Shown here piece after piece: positions 23,101 through 33,554 of a DNA stretch of 64,000 nucleotides (position 1 is its first letter; each line of letters starts with the position of its first letter). A program made the position numbers and the translations under genes. Source of the DNA: Lasiodiplodia sp. COLG20. Taxonomy: Eukaryota > Ascomycota > Dothideomycetes > Botryosphaeriales > Botryosphaeriaceae. Location: contig VNWV01000047.1 of NCBI GenBank assembly GCA_009801085.1, positions 1 through 64,000 of the forward strand, read 5' to 3'. A model generated the notes under the pieces. The model was not told the DNA's origin and did no database searches. It worked only from the letters and a program-made list of their open reading frames with translations.

Positions 23101-23230
23101 AGAAGCTGTTCGCGTGTGCGTCCGGACTGAGGTAGACTTGGGTTTTGAGAAGCTGTTGTCTGTAATAGAAACAAGTCTTCCTAGCCTCTGGACTTGTTGT
23201 TGGTGCGTCTGCACCCGATGGGCTTTCCAT
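20109..23230 (-). CDS. Protein-kinase-like protein with N- and C-terminal accessory domains
   Basis: Seven exons (22589-23230, 21493-22517, 21309-21427, 21107-21235, 21001-21049, 20728-20938, 20109-20669) join in phase to 911 residues; introns are 57-73 nt. The kinase domain spans about residues 195-540: Lys224 in ARKEI, H346-F-D348 with LKPAN in the catalytic loop, D366-F-G, and a PGTAVYAAP activation segment. The glycine-rich loop is poor (GNAKVVAFTIAEGY). The N-terminal ~190 residues hold a Cys pair (CTCESC) and an FPW motif. After the kinase come a module with MWFRWDSEWKA and KPFDMSGRATW, then FQALVT and PHFTTGKTLTR, and finally a strand-rich end with IYGAGVDGRS. Many fungi carry this architecture in lineage-specific families. 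Substrates are unknown. The upstream neighbour is a CorA-like gene, same strand, 470 nt away. Confidence 0.87.
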
Positions 23231-23700
23231 CCCGCATCTCAAGGACTGATGCTGCGCCGGAATACTTGTGGAACCGGTCGGGGCTGAGGACTGCACTTAT
23301 CTCCATCCAGTAGTTGATCTGAAACAAAAGGGTTAGGCAAAGGTGTTAGGAAACACAGCCGTCTAGTCTTTGTCGGATGCGCGTTGAGAGGAGATGATTT
23401 ATGCAGAGTGTCAGCCTGAACACCCCATCGTGGCTGCAAGACGGTGAGATAACAGGCCTCCCGCCCAGCTTGCTCGATAGTGTAATGCGCGCAGCCACGT
23501 GTGGCTGCAGGCAACCGCGCACAATCTGGAGCGAGTGGCGCGAGCGGGTCAGGAAAACGCCGTGATGTGATTCACGTGCAGGACGTGCAGGGATATATTG
23601 ATTATCGTTACATGCTCCACAAGCAGGGCGCTTGATTAGGAATGGAAACGCCCCGGGATCGACATCATTATCGGGGCTGGGGGGAAGGGAAAAGTGCTGC
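23231..23700. other. Intergenic, no gene seen
   Basis: The 470 bp between the kinase-like gene and the CorA-like gene, both on the minus strand; presumably promoter and leader of the kinase-like gene. The frame upstream of the kinase start stays open to 23296 but has no further ATG. Confidence 0.5.
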
Positions 23701-25427
23701 CTAGACCATCTCTTTTATTCCAGACACAGAATCAGCCTCGCCGCCCGCAACTCTCTTTTTCCGCCTCCAGTCAATGAAAAGCCACCAACCGACCGTAAGG
23801 ACCAGTAGGATAATTGTGAGGCCGAGGAATATCCAAAGCTCGCTTTCAAGGTGCAATGTCACTGAATGCGCCTCTCGGTTTATTGTTATGTATCCCATGC
23901 TAAGCAGCTGCTATTCTTCGTCAGCCAGAAAAAGCGATATGCAGCGTTGCATCAACGGCTCACCGAGGCAAAAGAGGCAGGCAGGTAAATCAGCGTGAGA
24001 ACTGTTATCGTCTTTAAAGATCGAGAATCATGGTAGACTTTCTTTGACAAGTCAACCATTGTGTTGCTATCCACTCTGGCCAATTTCATGATCTCAGTGG
24101 ACGATGTGCTACTGCACTGGAGAGCTGTGAGGCCACGAACTGAGACGATTGATTGCATCTAAAATAGCGATCAGACTTGAGGGACATTCGATCCGCGGGA
24201 CTACGCACCAATTTGGCTACAGAATCAAGCCGCACAATCATGGTCTCGACTCTTCGTCGATGCTGCGCTGTCCTCGAAATGCATATTTCCACACTGCCAT
24301 GAGCTTCCGATCCATGCTGAAAAAGGCCGGCGACCTTATGGGATACGTCCAGGTTGTTCGTCAGCATGTTTCGGATGCTGTGCAATTCATCATGCAGTAC
24401 TTCAAGCTGTTGCATATCGGGAAACTCGATCCAAACAGCGCCGATCTTGGAGTCTTTCCCTCTGCTGGGCAGGTCCGAGTTGTGGGCTCGAGTTTTCTTA
24501 TGCGATATTATTAGTATTATTGGCCTTTTTGAGCAGTAAATACTTACGAGCTCATTGATCTTTTCATCAACTTCGTTGAAATATGCCCCCCATTGCCTCG
24601 ATGTTGATGCAAGAGCCAGAATGTGGATGCCTTCCCATTTCACTGAGCTGTTGCTATCTTTGTGGATTTCCCTTAATCTCCTCGAGAACGAATCAGATGG
24701 ATTCAGCGAGATGAAGACATTCTCATCTTTCTGACAGTTTCGTTTATGGTATATACCAATTTGACGGATAGACCAAGGGTTTGGACAGGAATCTCGACCA
24801 TTTCTCTCAATATGCTTTACCAAATAACAAATTTCTGTGAAATTCAGCGATGACCATTGGCAGACTTTTGGGGGCGGTTTCACCAGTAACTGCAGAATTT
24901 GGGTGCGAGAGAACTTGACAGCAGCCCACAGACTCATTGACGGGGCTTGTAAACTCCCCGAAAGCGCTCAACAGATCAAATATCGCGGGGAACACCGCAA
25001 ATTGGGTGAGCATCTTCCGAAACACATCAAAAGATATCCAGAATTTTCCCCATGATGTCTGCTGCGCAATTGATCTGCAACATCGAGATTGAATCAGCGG
25101 TCGGGCTGAATTACGGATAATGGCGCTTTACATGATCTTTATTCCTTGGGAAGATGGCTTTGCAAGGTGTTCACTCAGTCCGGTCGCATCAAGGATCGCT
25201 GGGGCTGAAACATCTCATCAGTACCAAAACCAGAGTTGGATATAATAGTCCTCACCAAGTTTGCTTTCCATCTGCATGACTTGCACAGCAGTCTTGTTAT
25301 CCGACACGAATAAACGATTGGAATCGCTTTTGAAAACCTCGCGATCCGCCTCCACATCGAAAAGGTATGGATCGTACGCCTGGGTCGGAAGGCATGCGGG
25401 GTAGGTTTCCCCAATCCATAGCAAGAC
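23701..25427 (-). CDS. CorA-like Mg2+ transporter family protein, 5' end unresolved
   Basis: Seven exons are visible (25256-25427, 25132-25204, 24884-25074, 24548-24834, 24209-24496, 23964-24158, 23701-23907; introns 49-57 nt), together about 470 residues. The large soluble N-terminal part includes QQTSWGKFWIS, the EICYLVKHIERNGR block and DPWSIRQ-like NPWSIRQ, all typical of fungal CorA-like proteins. Two C-terminal membrane helices follow (LTLIYLPASFASLLSMGYI and a second segment in the last exon). MGYI replaces the GMN signature of true CorA, so ion transport is doubtful. In the first exon the frame is open only to 25427, where a TGA stands, and no in-frame ATG precedes the conserved TYPACL segment. 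Either a further 5' exon exists or the start is lost. The minus-strand order with the kinase-like gene may be coincidental. Confidence 0.8.
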
Positions 25428-26640
25428 TCATACACAACAAGTAAGGGACACAGCAAGAACGGCTGACGTTTGGAGAGGTATAATCGCTCTTATACCCCCC
25501 TGTTCATGCGAGTAAGGCTGACCCAGCTGAGCCTTGCGGGGCAATGACGCGATTCTAAACCAATGGTTTAAGAATGAGGTTGTGATGCATATCTAGTCAA
25601 GCCCAGCCTCGCTACAGCAATCGGCTGCGAGAGGGGACTGTACAACATGGGGCAGATTTTGATATTCTTTCAATAGCTATGCAAATCAGACCGGCTTCCA
25701 TCACTCAAAACTCTATACAAATTCATCTTAGTTGCTCCTCTGATCATACCGTTCCGGCGTCACGCTCTATAAGTCGGAGGTTCGGCGCTCTCCTCCTGCA
25801 ACTTTACGATCTCGTCCTGCGGAAGGCGAAGTCAGCACATTCTCACATGGAGTCCAAGGCGTACACGTACATTTGACAGTTTCCTCTTTACGAAAATGCT
25901 CCACTGCCCCCGTTTGTCGAGTTGCTGATTGTTTCAGTGACCGAACGTTGAGCCCTGCCGTCGTCGAAGCATGCCTACATCTATTTGATAATCGTCCCCA
26001 AATTCCGCCTTCTTGCTTTCGAGGAAGTCCAAAAGAACGTTTTTCGAGATGTAACTGCCTGTGTCAGCCTCACGCGTTGATAGTTCAGCTTAGATAGCTA
26101 ACCGTCCTTGCAGGGTCTGCTGTTGGTAGCCAGCCCCACCCATGGCGAAAATGATTTGGGAAATTGTCCCAGGCTCAGCCAGCCTCAGAATATCAGCCGT
26201 ATATAGGCGAGGCAGACAGCAGGCAAAAGGAGGCAAAGCATAGCAGGCAGCAGCCAATTCCTGCTTGTGCGCAATTTGTGTTCGTGGATGCAGACGTGCA
26301 ACCAACCTATTGGTCGGAGATAATCGTGCCGGGGTGGACTACCGTAGTACAAAAAGCCACGGCGCTAATAATTTGCACATCCTGGGATTTGCACAGCCGC
26401 GTCGCGGGTCATGCCGATTCAATCTGCAGGACGATGGGGTCTTGGCTGTTTGACCGGTCGGAGCTGGGACACAGAGCCTCGTGGGACACCATTTAACCCA
26501 ATAAGTTCTCACGCGAATGGATGCATCCCGCCAATAACGCACAGTAGCTCAACGCGCCCGCATGACGTTTGCAGCTGCTGCACCCACGCTGTCAGGTACT
26601 CTCGACTTTTGTTTCGTCCACGAGAACCCTCAGAAGCCAG
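25428..26640. other. Intergenic, 1.2 kb, no gene supported
   Basis: Divergent spacer between the CorA-like gene and the permease locus. Open frames at 25679-26496 lack coding character. A missing first exon of the CorA-like gene could lie just upstream of 25427, but none could be joined in phase. Confidence 0.45.
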
Positions 26641-28828
26641 ATGGCCGAGAACCACGAAATGTCATCCCAGACTACTGGTTGCCGTAGTCGCAACAGCTTT
26701 GCAGATGAAGATAGCGTGCTACCCACAGGGCCACATGGCCTCAGGCCATAGAATGCGACACTTGTACCATCGAATAATCTCACTGTCCTGGATGTCATCG
26801 CGCTCATCTTGAACAAAATGGTGAACTGCTCGACTTGTATAATTAAATATCAGACGCTGATATGTTTCAAGGTCGGAACGGGTATTTTCACCAACCCAGC
26901 AGCCGTAATGGTGCTGACCAGGTCTAAGACCGTCAGCATGGTCCTATGGTTCGTCGGTGGACTTTATTCTTTCATTTGGTGGGTGAAGTTCCGTTCAACG
27001 TGTATCTCCGACCCTATCATTTCACTGCAGAAGGCTAATTATACATCTTAGTCTCTTGATCTATCTCGAATTTGCTTCAGCATTCCACTATAATGGTGGA
27101 GAGCTCATTTATGTGAGGCTGTAACAAACGCTGCAAACTGCCAATCGCTGATGCTAAATAGCTCGACCGATCTTACAACTGCATACCTCTTCTTGCAACT
27201 GTACTCTTCTCTGGATACTTCATTACGCTTGCCAACACCGTCGGCAATTCCATTGCATTTGCCAAACACATTCTTGTTGTCGCGACCGGAGAGTCCGACT
27301 TCAACGACAAGGCTGAGCTCGTGCGTTTCATCGCGATCTCCATCCTGACAGTAGTCTGCTTTTTGCACATGATATCCAACAACCTCGTCTTGTTTCTGAA
27401 CAAGGCCTTTGCGTATTTCAAAGTCCTTCTCCTCTTCGTCGTTGCTTGTAGAGGATTTTACAAGCGCAATCCAGAAGCCCTAAGTGATTGGAGTGGAGCA
27501 AGTGATTTCAAAAGCAGCATGGCGGCTCTAGTGCCTATCTTCTACGCGTTCGAAGGTTGGGAAAACGCGACTTACGTAAGTCTTGTTGTCCATTGAAATA
27601 GAAGTGCGGAGTTCAGCTCACAAGCCGCTTTCAGGTCACTGGAGAGTTCCAGCGTATGAGCACAGGAAACGTGGAAGACAAAAAGAAGCTCGGACAAGGA
27701 TCTTTCGTAGCTGTATTTATAGTCACAGCCCTATACATGCTAGCTACCGCCGGCTATGTAAGGATAAGATGCACTACAATTCAGTCTGCTGCTGCTAACT
27801 TTGACAAGTTCTCCGTGTTAACATATCATGACATTGAGAAACAAGAAGGATTAGGTGGGATCTGTCTATAGTTACCCAATTTGCCCAAGCGGTGAGCAGC
27901 CCGTACTCGTGTCTTGTACCCAGCTCCACTAACTCTCAGGGGAAGGCTTTTGGTAGCTCTGTCGGCATTGCTATATGCATCTCCCTCTCCGCAGTTGGCA
28001 ATCTCATTGCTGTCATATACACTTACAGCAGAGTCAAACAGTCAATGGCTATCCAGAACTTTCTTCCATTCTCCAATCTACTGAAACGGAACAAAGACCA
28101 TCCGATTGGAGGTATAGTTGTTCACTGGATCGTCACAGCAGCTACAATAATTGCCCTTCCGAACGATGCCGATGGGTACGGCTTCGTCGTCGGAATATTT
28201 TCGTATGGACATACCATCATTGCCGGTAAGGGTTCTGACGGGATGAATTCTAATACATATGCAAACAATTCTGCTGACTTCACGAAGTCTTCACAGGTTT
28301 GGGGTTTGTCTGGATCAGCTCTACGGTTGACCGCACAGAATGGTTTAGATACGCCGATGGATGGCAAGCCGATTTCAGCTGGTGGAACCACGGGTACAAT
28401 CGCGTCGCCATTGCATTGGTGTTCATTCTACTCAACATGAATGTTGTCGTGTGCGCCCCCATGAACCTGAAGGGCAACGCTAACGGCATTCCTCGTTGGC
28501 ATTGGCCTGTCATATTCTTTGCGGTGGAAGGAGTTTCATTAATTTACTGGGCGATCTTGAGGCTCATGGATACACAGCGCTTCGAGGATATCATGAAGTT
28601 CCGACTTCATATTTATACTGCGGAGAGCAATCCGGACGCAGCGGAAAAGGAAGAATCAAGGTTGGATGGAAGCAGACGGAGAGTGCATGTCGAGGTAAGT
28701 TCAAGCTTGCAATCGTGCTTCGCATGGTTCATGAAGCTGACAGCAAGAAGTATAGCCAAACGGCGTACGGGAAGCTCATCGATACGACCAGAGGGTTTGG
28801 AAAGAAATTGCAGAAACATTTTTGGTAG
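26641..28828 (+). pseudogene. Amino-acid permease (APC superfamily), interrupted
   Basis: Exons 26641-26820, 26872-26978, 27052-27112, 27162-27575, 27635-27757, 27809-27854, 27872-27891, 27940-28225, 28297-28694 and 28748-28828 read as a fungal APC transporter with about 12 membrane segments. The first helix carries LDVIALILNKMVGTGIFTNP, then YLEFASAFHYNGGELIY. Nearly all splice joins are clean, but two defects stand out. Codon 37 is TAG (26749-26751) where relatives have Gln (RPQNATL). Between 27854 and 27872 lie 17 nt that start with GT and end with TAG and must be removed to keep frame, yet are too short for an intron. Both together suggest a recent pseudogene; rescue would need a 36-nt intron (26716-26751) and an ultrashort one. 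Relatives take up amino acids at the plasma membrane. Confidence 0.8.
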
Positions 28829-29256
28829 AGGAAGCGCTGTTGTTTTTTGTTGGCGCAGAATGCATGCCACTCTACATGGCATTCGGACCCTGTGTCATTT
28901 GTATTGATTGTTTCACTTTGTTCGCATTTCTGTTGTTGCGCATGCATTAGTAGGCGCATCGGGGCGCCTCGTGAAGCGGATGTTCGAAGCATTAAATTAA
29001 TGTTTGTACGGCTCATTCATCATTCAAAAATAATAAGTTTCATCTTAGCTACCATGTCGCAAGTAGGTGATGCTGGAGTCCGGGCTGAGCCTGTTTTGAT
29101 TGGTGCTGGAATCGCTAGTCAGCTGATGGGGGCGCTTACGAGAGAATTCCTACCCCGCAGGAGAATCTCCAAACGCAAGGCTGAGAGCTCGACTTGCCTC
29201 TTCACAGTCCTCACATTGCTTTCTACGTTTTCAAACTCCACTGTTTGCTACCGGTC
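28829..29256. other. Intergenic, no gene seen
   Basis: Spacer between the permease locus and the second HET gene. A frame with an ATG at 29055 overlaps the HET start in another frame and has no recognisable content. Confidence 0.45.
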
Positions 29257-31410
29257 ATGCCTATAGGATTCGGGCTAAGAACTCAACCGACCTACAAGTA
29301 CAGCCCCTTGGACGAGGTCAATGCAATTCGGCTCCTCCGACTGGACGACGAGCCCAACGCATCTGAAGACGATGTCCATGGAACGCTCATCCACACTACG
29401 CTCGACAGCGCCCCACCTTACTTTGCCCTCAGCTACTGCTGGGGAAGGTCGAAACAGAAAAGTGCCCTTTTCTGCGACGGAAAGCCCCTTCGAATCACTT
29501 CGAGCCTCGCAGAAGCGCTTCGCCGGCTCCGGTCACTCCCATCCAATCAAGCGCAACATCCTGGATGGGACCTAGAGAGCAGATATTTCTGGATAGACCA
29601 GATCTGCATTAATCAGGCCGATATGGAAGAACGACAGTCCCAGGTGCAGATTATGGGTCAGATCTACAGCCACGCTATTCGGACGCTGATCTGGCTGGGA
29701 CCTGATCCGAATGAGGTCGCATATGAAGGTTTCGATCTGGCTGGAAGACTTCTGAGAATGGTAGATGACGAAACGAGGAAGATGGGAGGATCCACACGCC
29801 GTTTAGGAACGGCAGGGTTCGACCAAAGAATCGCAAATATTCTCCAGCAGCTGCATTTGGAGCACGGCAGTACAAGCGTCAACAGCAAACCTTGGTCAAG
29901 TTTCATTGACCTTGCCTCTCGCCCGTGGACTACCAGACTTTGGGTAATACAGGAAGTCGTCTTGTCCGCAAAGGAGCCTGTTGTACTGTGCGGGCGCTTC
30001 ACGTGCGACTGGGCTTCGTTTGCGTGTGCTGCGTCATTCATCCTTTCAGACCCTGCGGATACAGCGCTTTTCGTGACGTATGACAGGCGTAACTGTCTTT
30101 ACTGCATCAATCGGATTGAACGTATTCGAGAGAGTGGAAACAATAGACCGAGCCTTGCTACTTTGGTCAAATTAACAAGCGATATGTGGTTCACTTCAAA
30201 CCCTCGAGATAAGATCTTTGGTCTTCCTGGCTTGGCATATGAAGCAAGAAATATTGGTCAGCTACCAGAAGCCCTGCAGCCTGATTACCGCTCAAAAACA
30301 GCCAGGATTTATGCCAGAGTTGCAAGGTATTTCATCATGCAGCATCCACAGACCCTGGCCCCAATATGTTCGGATCTCTACGCATATACCTTGCCTTGGA
30401 CACGGAACTATTCATGTTCGAGGTTTTGTCAGAAAGGAATTCCAACATGGACGCCAGATTGGGGCCATAACCGAGCAATGCCGCTCTGGACAAACGTCAT
30501 GAGCATTGAGACCGGAGAACCAAGCAGTGAGGCTAGCTACACAAATCCGGGTTACAAGTGCAGCCTCGAATTTGACTCCCGATGTTCTGCCGCTGCGGAC
30601 ATTCCTGTCTGTAAACATCCTAATGGAAATAGCGGCCATATGAAGCTCCGAGGCATCATAGTTGATACGGTCACGATATGCTTGCCTGTTGGAACAGCGT
30701 TTGGTCAACGACAGCGCCTACATGGCCGGATCAGACATTTGAGAGAATACCTTAGCCAAGAGGTCAGGGGCGAAATGCAGCGACTGCACAAAACGGTAGA
30801 TGTAATCGACCGGGGACTTCTGACAGCCTACGAGATCTTTTCTGTATTCCGGCGGCCATTGATCTTGCGAATTTTGGAGGCTGCTACAGCGAGACGACCA
30901 GATATAGGACCGCTTCTTATGCTTCAGATCCTCACGCGAATCTTGACTTCAACGATCGCAACTCCTTCTCATGATGCGACTTTCGACCTCAACGAATATT
31001 ATTTATCCGAGCTACGTAAACTTTGCACGGTTTTAGTCAGCCTCATTTCCGACGAACGCCGACAAACTGCACGACCCAAATATTTCCAAGAATATGACGA
31101 GACGTTGAGAACTTTCGGAAGTTCTGAACAACGGTGGGGTGATTTCGTAGGGTATACTTGTCATGGAAAACGGTTCTTCATCACATCAGCTGGCAGAATG
31201 GGAATCGGACCACCTTGTATGACGAAAGGGGACATTGTGAGCGTACTTTATGGGAGCGGTGTTCCCTTCATTCTGAGACAAAAGACAAGTTCCAAACAAG
31301 CGATCGGTCTTCAGAGAACTCGAAAAAGCGACCTCTTCGCCATCATTGGACCCTGTTATGTGGATGGGATCATGAAGGGGGAGGCTGTGGAAGCAAAACG
31401 AGAAGGATGA
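29257..31410 (+). CDS. HET-domain protein, second copy
   Basis: A 717-residue single-exon protein. The frame is open to 29194, but the first ATG in it is at 29257, just before the segment YSPLDEVNAIRLLRL that regularly precedes HET domains, so I start there. HET motifs: YFALSYCWG (55-63), RYFWIDQICINQADMEERQ (109-127) and SRPWTTRLWVIQEV (221-234). The region after residue 300 contains SNPRDKIFGLPG, which is also conserved in this subgroup, and a variable C-terminus. It belongs to a different HET subgroup from the copy at 10471 (no N-terminal Cys pairs, WVIQE instead of WTYQE). Probable role in allorecognition-type responses; partner unknown. No damage is seen. Confidence 0.92.
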   Translation: MPIGFGLRTQPTYKYSPLDEVNAIRLLRLDDEPNASEDDVHGTLIHTTLDSAPPYFALSYCWGRSKQKSALFCDGKPLRITSSLAEALRRLRSLPSNQAQHPGWDLESRYFWIDQICINQADMEERQSQVQIMGQIYSHAIRTLIWLGPDPNEVAYEGFDLAGRLLRMVDDETRKMGGSTRRLGTAGFDQRIANILQQLHLEHGSTSVNSKPWSSFIDLASRPWTTRLWVIQEVVLSAKEPVVLCGRFTCDWASFACAASFILSDPADTALFVTYDRRNCLYCINRIERIRESGNNRPSLATLVKLTSDMWFTSNPRDKIFGLPGLAYEARNIGQLPEALQPDYRSKTARIYARVARYFIMQHPQTLAPICSDLYAYTLPWTRNYSCSRFCQKGIPTWTPDWGHNRAMPLWTNVMSIETGEPSSEASYTNPGYKCSLEFDSRCSAAADIPVCKHPNGNSGHMKLRGIIVDTVTICLPVGTAFGQRQRLHGRIRHLREYLSQEVRGEMQRLHKTVDVIDRGLLTAYEIFSVFRRPLILRILEAATARRPDIGPLLMLQILTRILTSTIATPSHDATFDLNEYYLSELRKLCTVLVSLISDERRQTARPKYFQEYDETLRTFGSSEQRWGDFVGYTCHGKRFFITSAGRMGIGPPCMTKGDIVSVLYGSGVPFILRQKTSSKQAIGLQRTRKSDLFAIIGPCYVDGIMKGEAVEAKREG

Positions 31411-32053
31411 CTGTACGAGCAAGACTTTGAGATATTTTGAGCTTGGGCGTGGTTATTCTAGGATCGAGGAAATTTTGAGATTCTACTTCAGTCTATTGAG
31501 AGGCAACTTTCCGTAAGCAAACGTTGCACTTACTCCCCGATCAGTCCGTGGCACTGCCCTCTAATCCATGCGAAGGATGCGGCTCTGCTGTACTGTAACA
31601 AGCTTCAGCAACTCAGATGACCAAGCCCCGCTCAGCTGGCCCCCACCATGTCAGCCTTTCGCACAAGCGTCAGCGCCAAGACATGCACTCCGCCTTGTGG
31701 AGCAGCAAGCACTGAGAGCGATCGGCACATCAAAACCAATACAATTGTGAGCAACTAGTGCCGTTTCTCGAAAATGTAGGGATGCCTTCTACTTGCGGTC
31801 AAAACTCCTAGACATAGGATTCCAGGTGTCATATTGTTTTCCAAACTTATCAATAGGGCCGGAGCCCCCTGTACTTCATTAAGAATGCTGCGAACCAGGT
31901 TCGCACACATTCGTGTTGGTTCGATTACTCAGAATGCTTTTGGTCGGGAAGTGGCTCCTTTCGAAAATAGAGAAATGATCATCCTCCCAAGCCAAACTTT
32001 GAAAAGGCAGCGACTGCCATGGCATAGCCAACAATTATCACTTTCTTGACGAA
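31411..32053. other. Intergenic, no gene seen
   Basis: Spacer between the second HET gene and the multipass membrane-protein gene. Only short, uncharacteristic open frames. Confidence 0.5.
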
Positions 32054-33473
32054 ATGGATTTTCTTCACGGTCTGAGCTTTGCGGAGTCGATGGGGCTGAA
32101 TATCATTTTCCAGGACCCTTTCCTCTATAAAAACAAAACATGTTGGCAGCAAACTGACAATGACATTGCCGGTATTGGTGTAAGTTCCAGTGTCCCATCC
32201 AAGCAAATAGCAACATTTAAGCGGTGAACAGGTTGTTTCAGCTTTCATAGCAACTGCAACTTTTACAGTAATTTTGTCAGTATGCGCAGCCATACTTGAC
32301 GGCCTTTCGAGCCCTGGAGGCGTTTTACCGAATAAAGTAAATGCATGGCTTCGGCGAAAAGTTCCCCGAGGACTGCAAGAAGAACGGGACTCATGGCGCA
32401 AGGTGTTGGAACAGATAATGATTGTCTTGTCCGACCAGCAGCTTCTCACAGGCATCACCATAATGGTTAGCGGCTACGTCCGAGCGCGGAACACTGGCGT
32501 CTTCGACGAGAGCTGGCCATACATCGTTCATCTTCAAGAGAACCATTTCCACCTGATTGTGTACCTGAGCTGTTTGTCTAGCAGCTCTCACCTAGCAAGT
32601 GTGGTAACTCTCAAAAGTTATTTCCGCACGCGCTACGCTCCAGCCCGAATTCGCTTGGCCCTGGTAGTCATTTTTGCCCTTCTACTCGCTACGTCCTTCG
32701 TCATGTCATGGCCTTTTGGACTCTCCGCATTGGCTGACGTCATTGCCTACGGGGGTGTGGTGTACGAGGGAGACAAACCCACGCTGGGAAATGAGTATCG
32801 CGTCCTCTTCTGGTCCTTGAATGGTATTGCAGCATTGCTAATGCTCTATCCGTTCTGGATTGCAATCATCAATATCTTTGAAAATCTCAGGGATAGAATA
32901 CAGAACAAGATCAGTAGCATTTGGCACACCCAGTCCCGCTGGTCACCGACGTACTGGATACGCTCAGCAGCATACCTCCTGAGAGGGCGAAGACACCGTT
33001 CACAACAGAAAGGACCGACGCGCTTCAAGAGGCTCATTTGGTTTCTTCTTCTCGGGTCTACCCGCACGGCGTTCTTCCAGCAGCTGTTCTTCTTCTTCGT
33101 ATCCCTGGGATATGTGTTTGTCCAAAAGACGGCTAATAGCCCGTACCCAGACGTCTTTTGCGATCTTACTACAAGCGGACCTGAACGCTGGGGATTTGGT
33201 CAGATTTTGCCGGTGCTCTTGCTCGCACAACCTATCATGTCCGCTGTGACAGCATACTACGGTAAGTGCAAATGAGACAAGGGGACCCCTTTACGAAACA
33301 GTTTACTGACTTTGGTCTCTCATGAAGATGTGTTCAAACCTCCAAAGGCTCCTGAAACCTCAGTCTCAACCCATCAACTACTACCGCAGCACGAGGCACA
33401 GGAAGCAGACGATGTCGAGCTGGGAAGCACGAGGTCTGAGGAAAGGAACAAGAGTAGACGGAACAGCGAGTGA
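32054..33473 (+). CDS. Multipass integral membrane protein, unknown function
   Basis: Three exons (32054-32179, 32232-33261, 33328-33473; introns 52 and 66 nt) give 433 residues. The N-terminal DPFLYKNKTCWQQTDNDIAGIG segment crosses into a first helix after intron 1 (VVSAFIATATF), an arrangement shared with many uncharacterised Pezizomycotina membrane proteins that begin with a short Cys-containing outer segment and a DIAGIG-like turn. About seven hydrophobic segments follow, with a basic loop (RGRRHRSQQKGPTR) on the inner side. The C-terminal tail is short and hydrophilic. The start at 32054 is the first in-frame ATG; a later one at 32090 would also keep the conserved segment. No transport or enzymatic motif is recognised. 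Confidence 0.82.
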
Positions 33474-33554
33474 TGTCATTGGAATGTGCGAGTTCTAATA
33501 CGGACTCTGTATTTACTTGTAGCCTTTTTCATCAAAAGTCTTCATTCCCCTGTA

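Noticed and set aside
26716..26751. 36-nt intron to remove the TAG in the permease
   Set aside because: It would keep the frame, but it is shorter than every supported intron here (47 nt or more) and has no branch site; kept only as a test.
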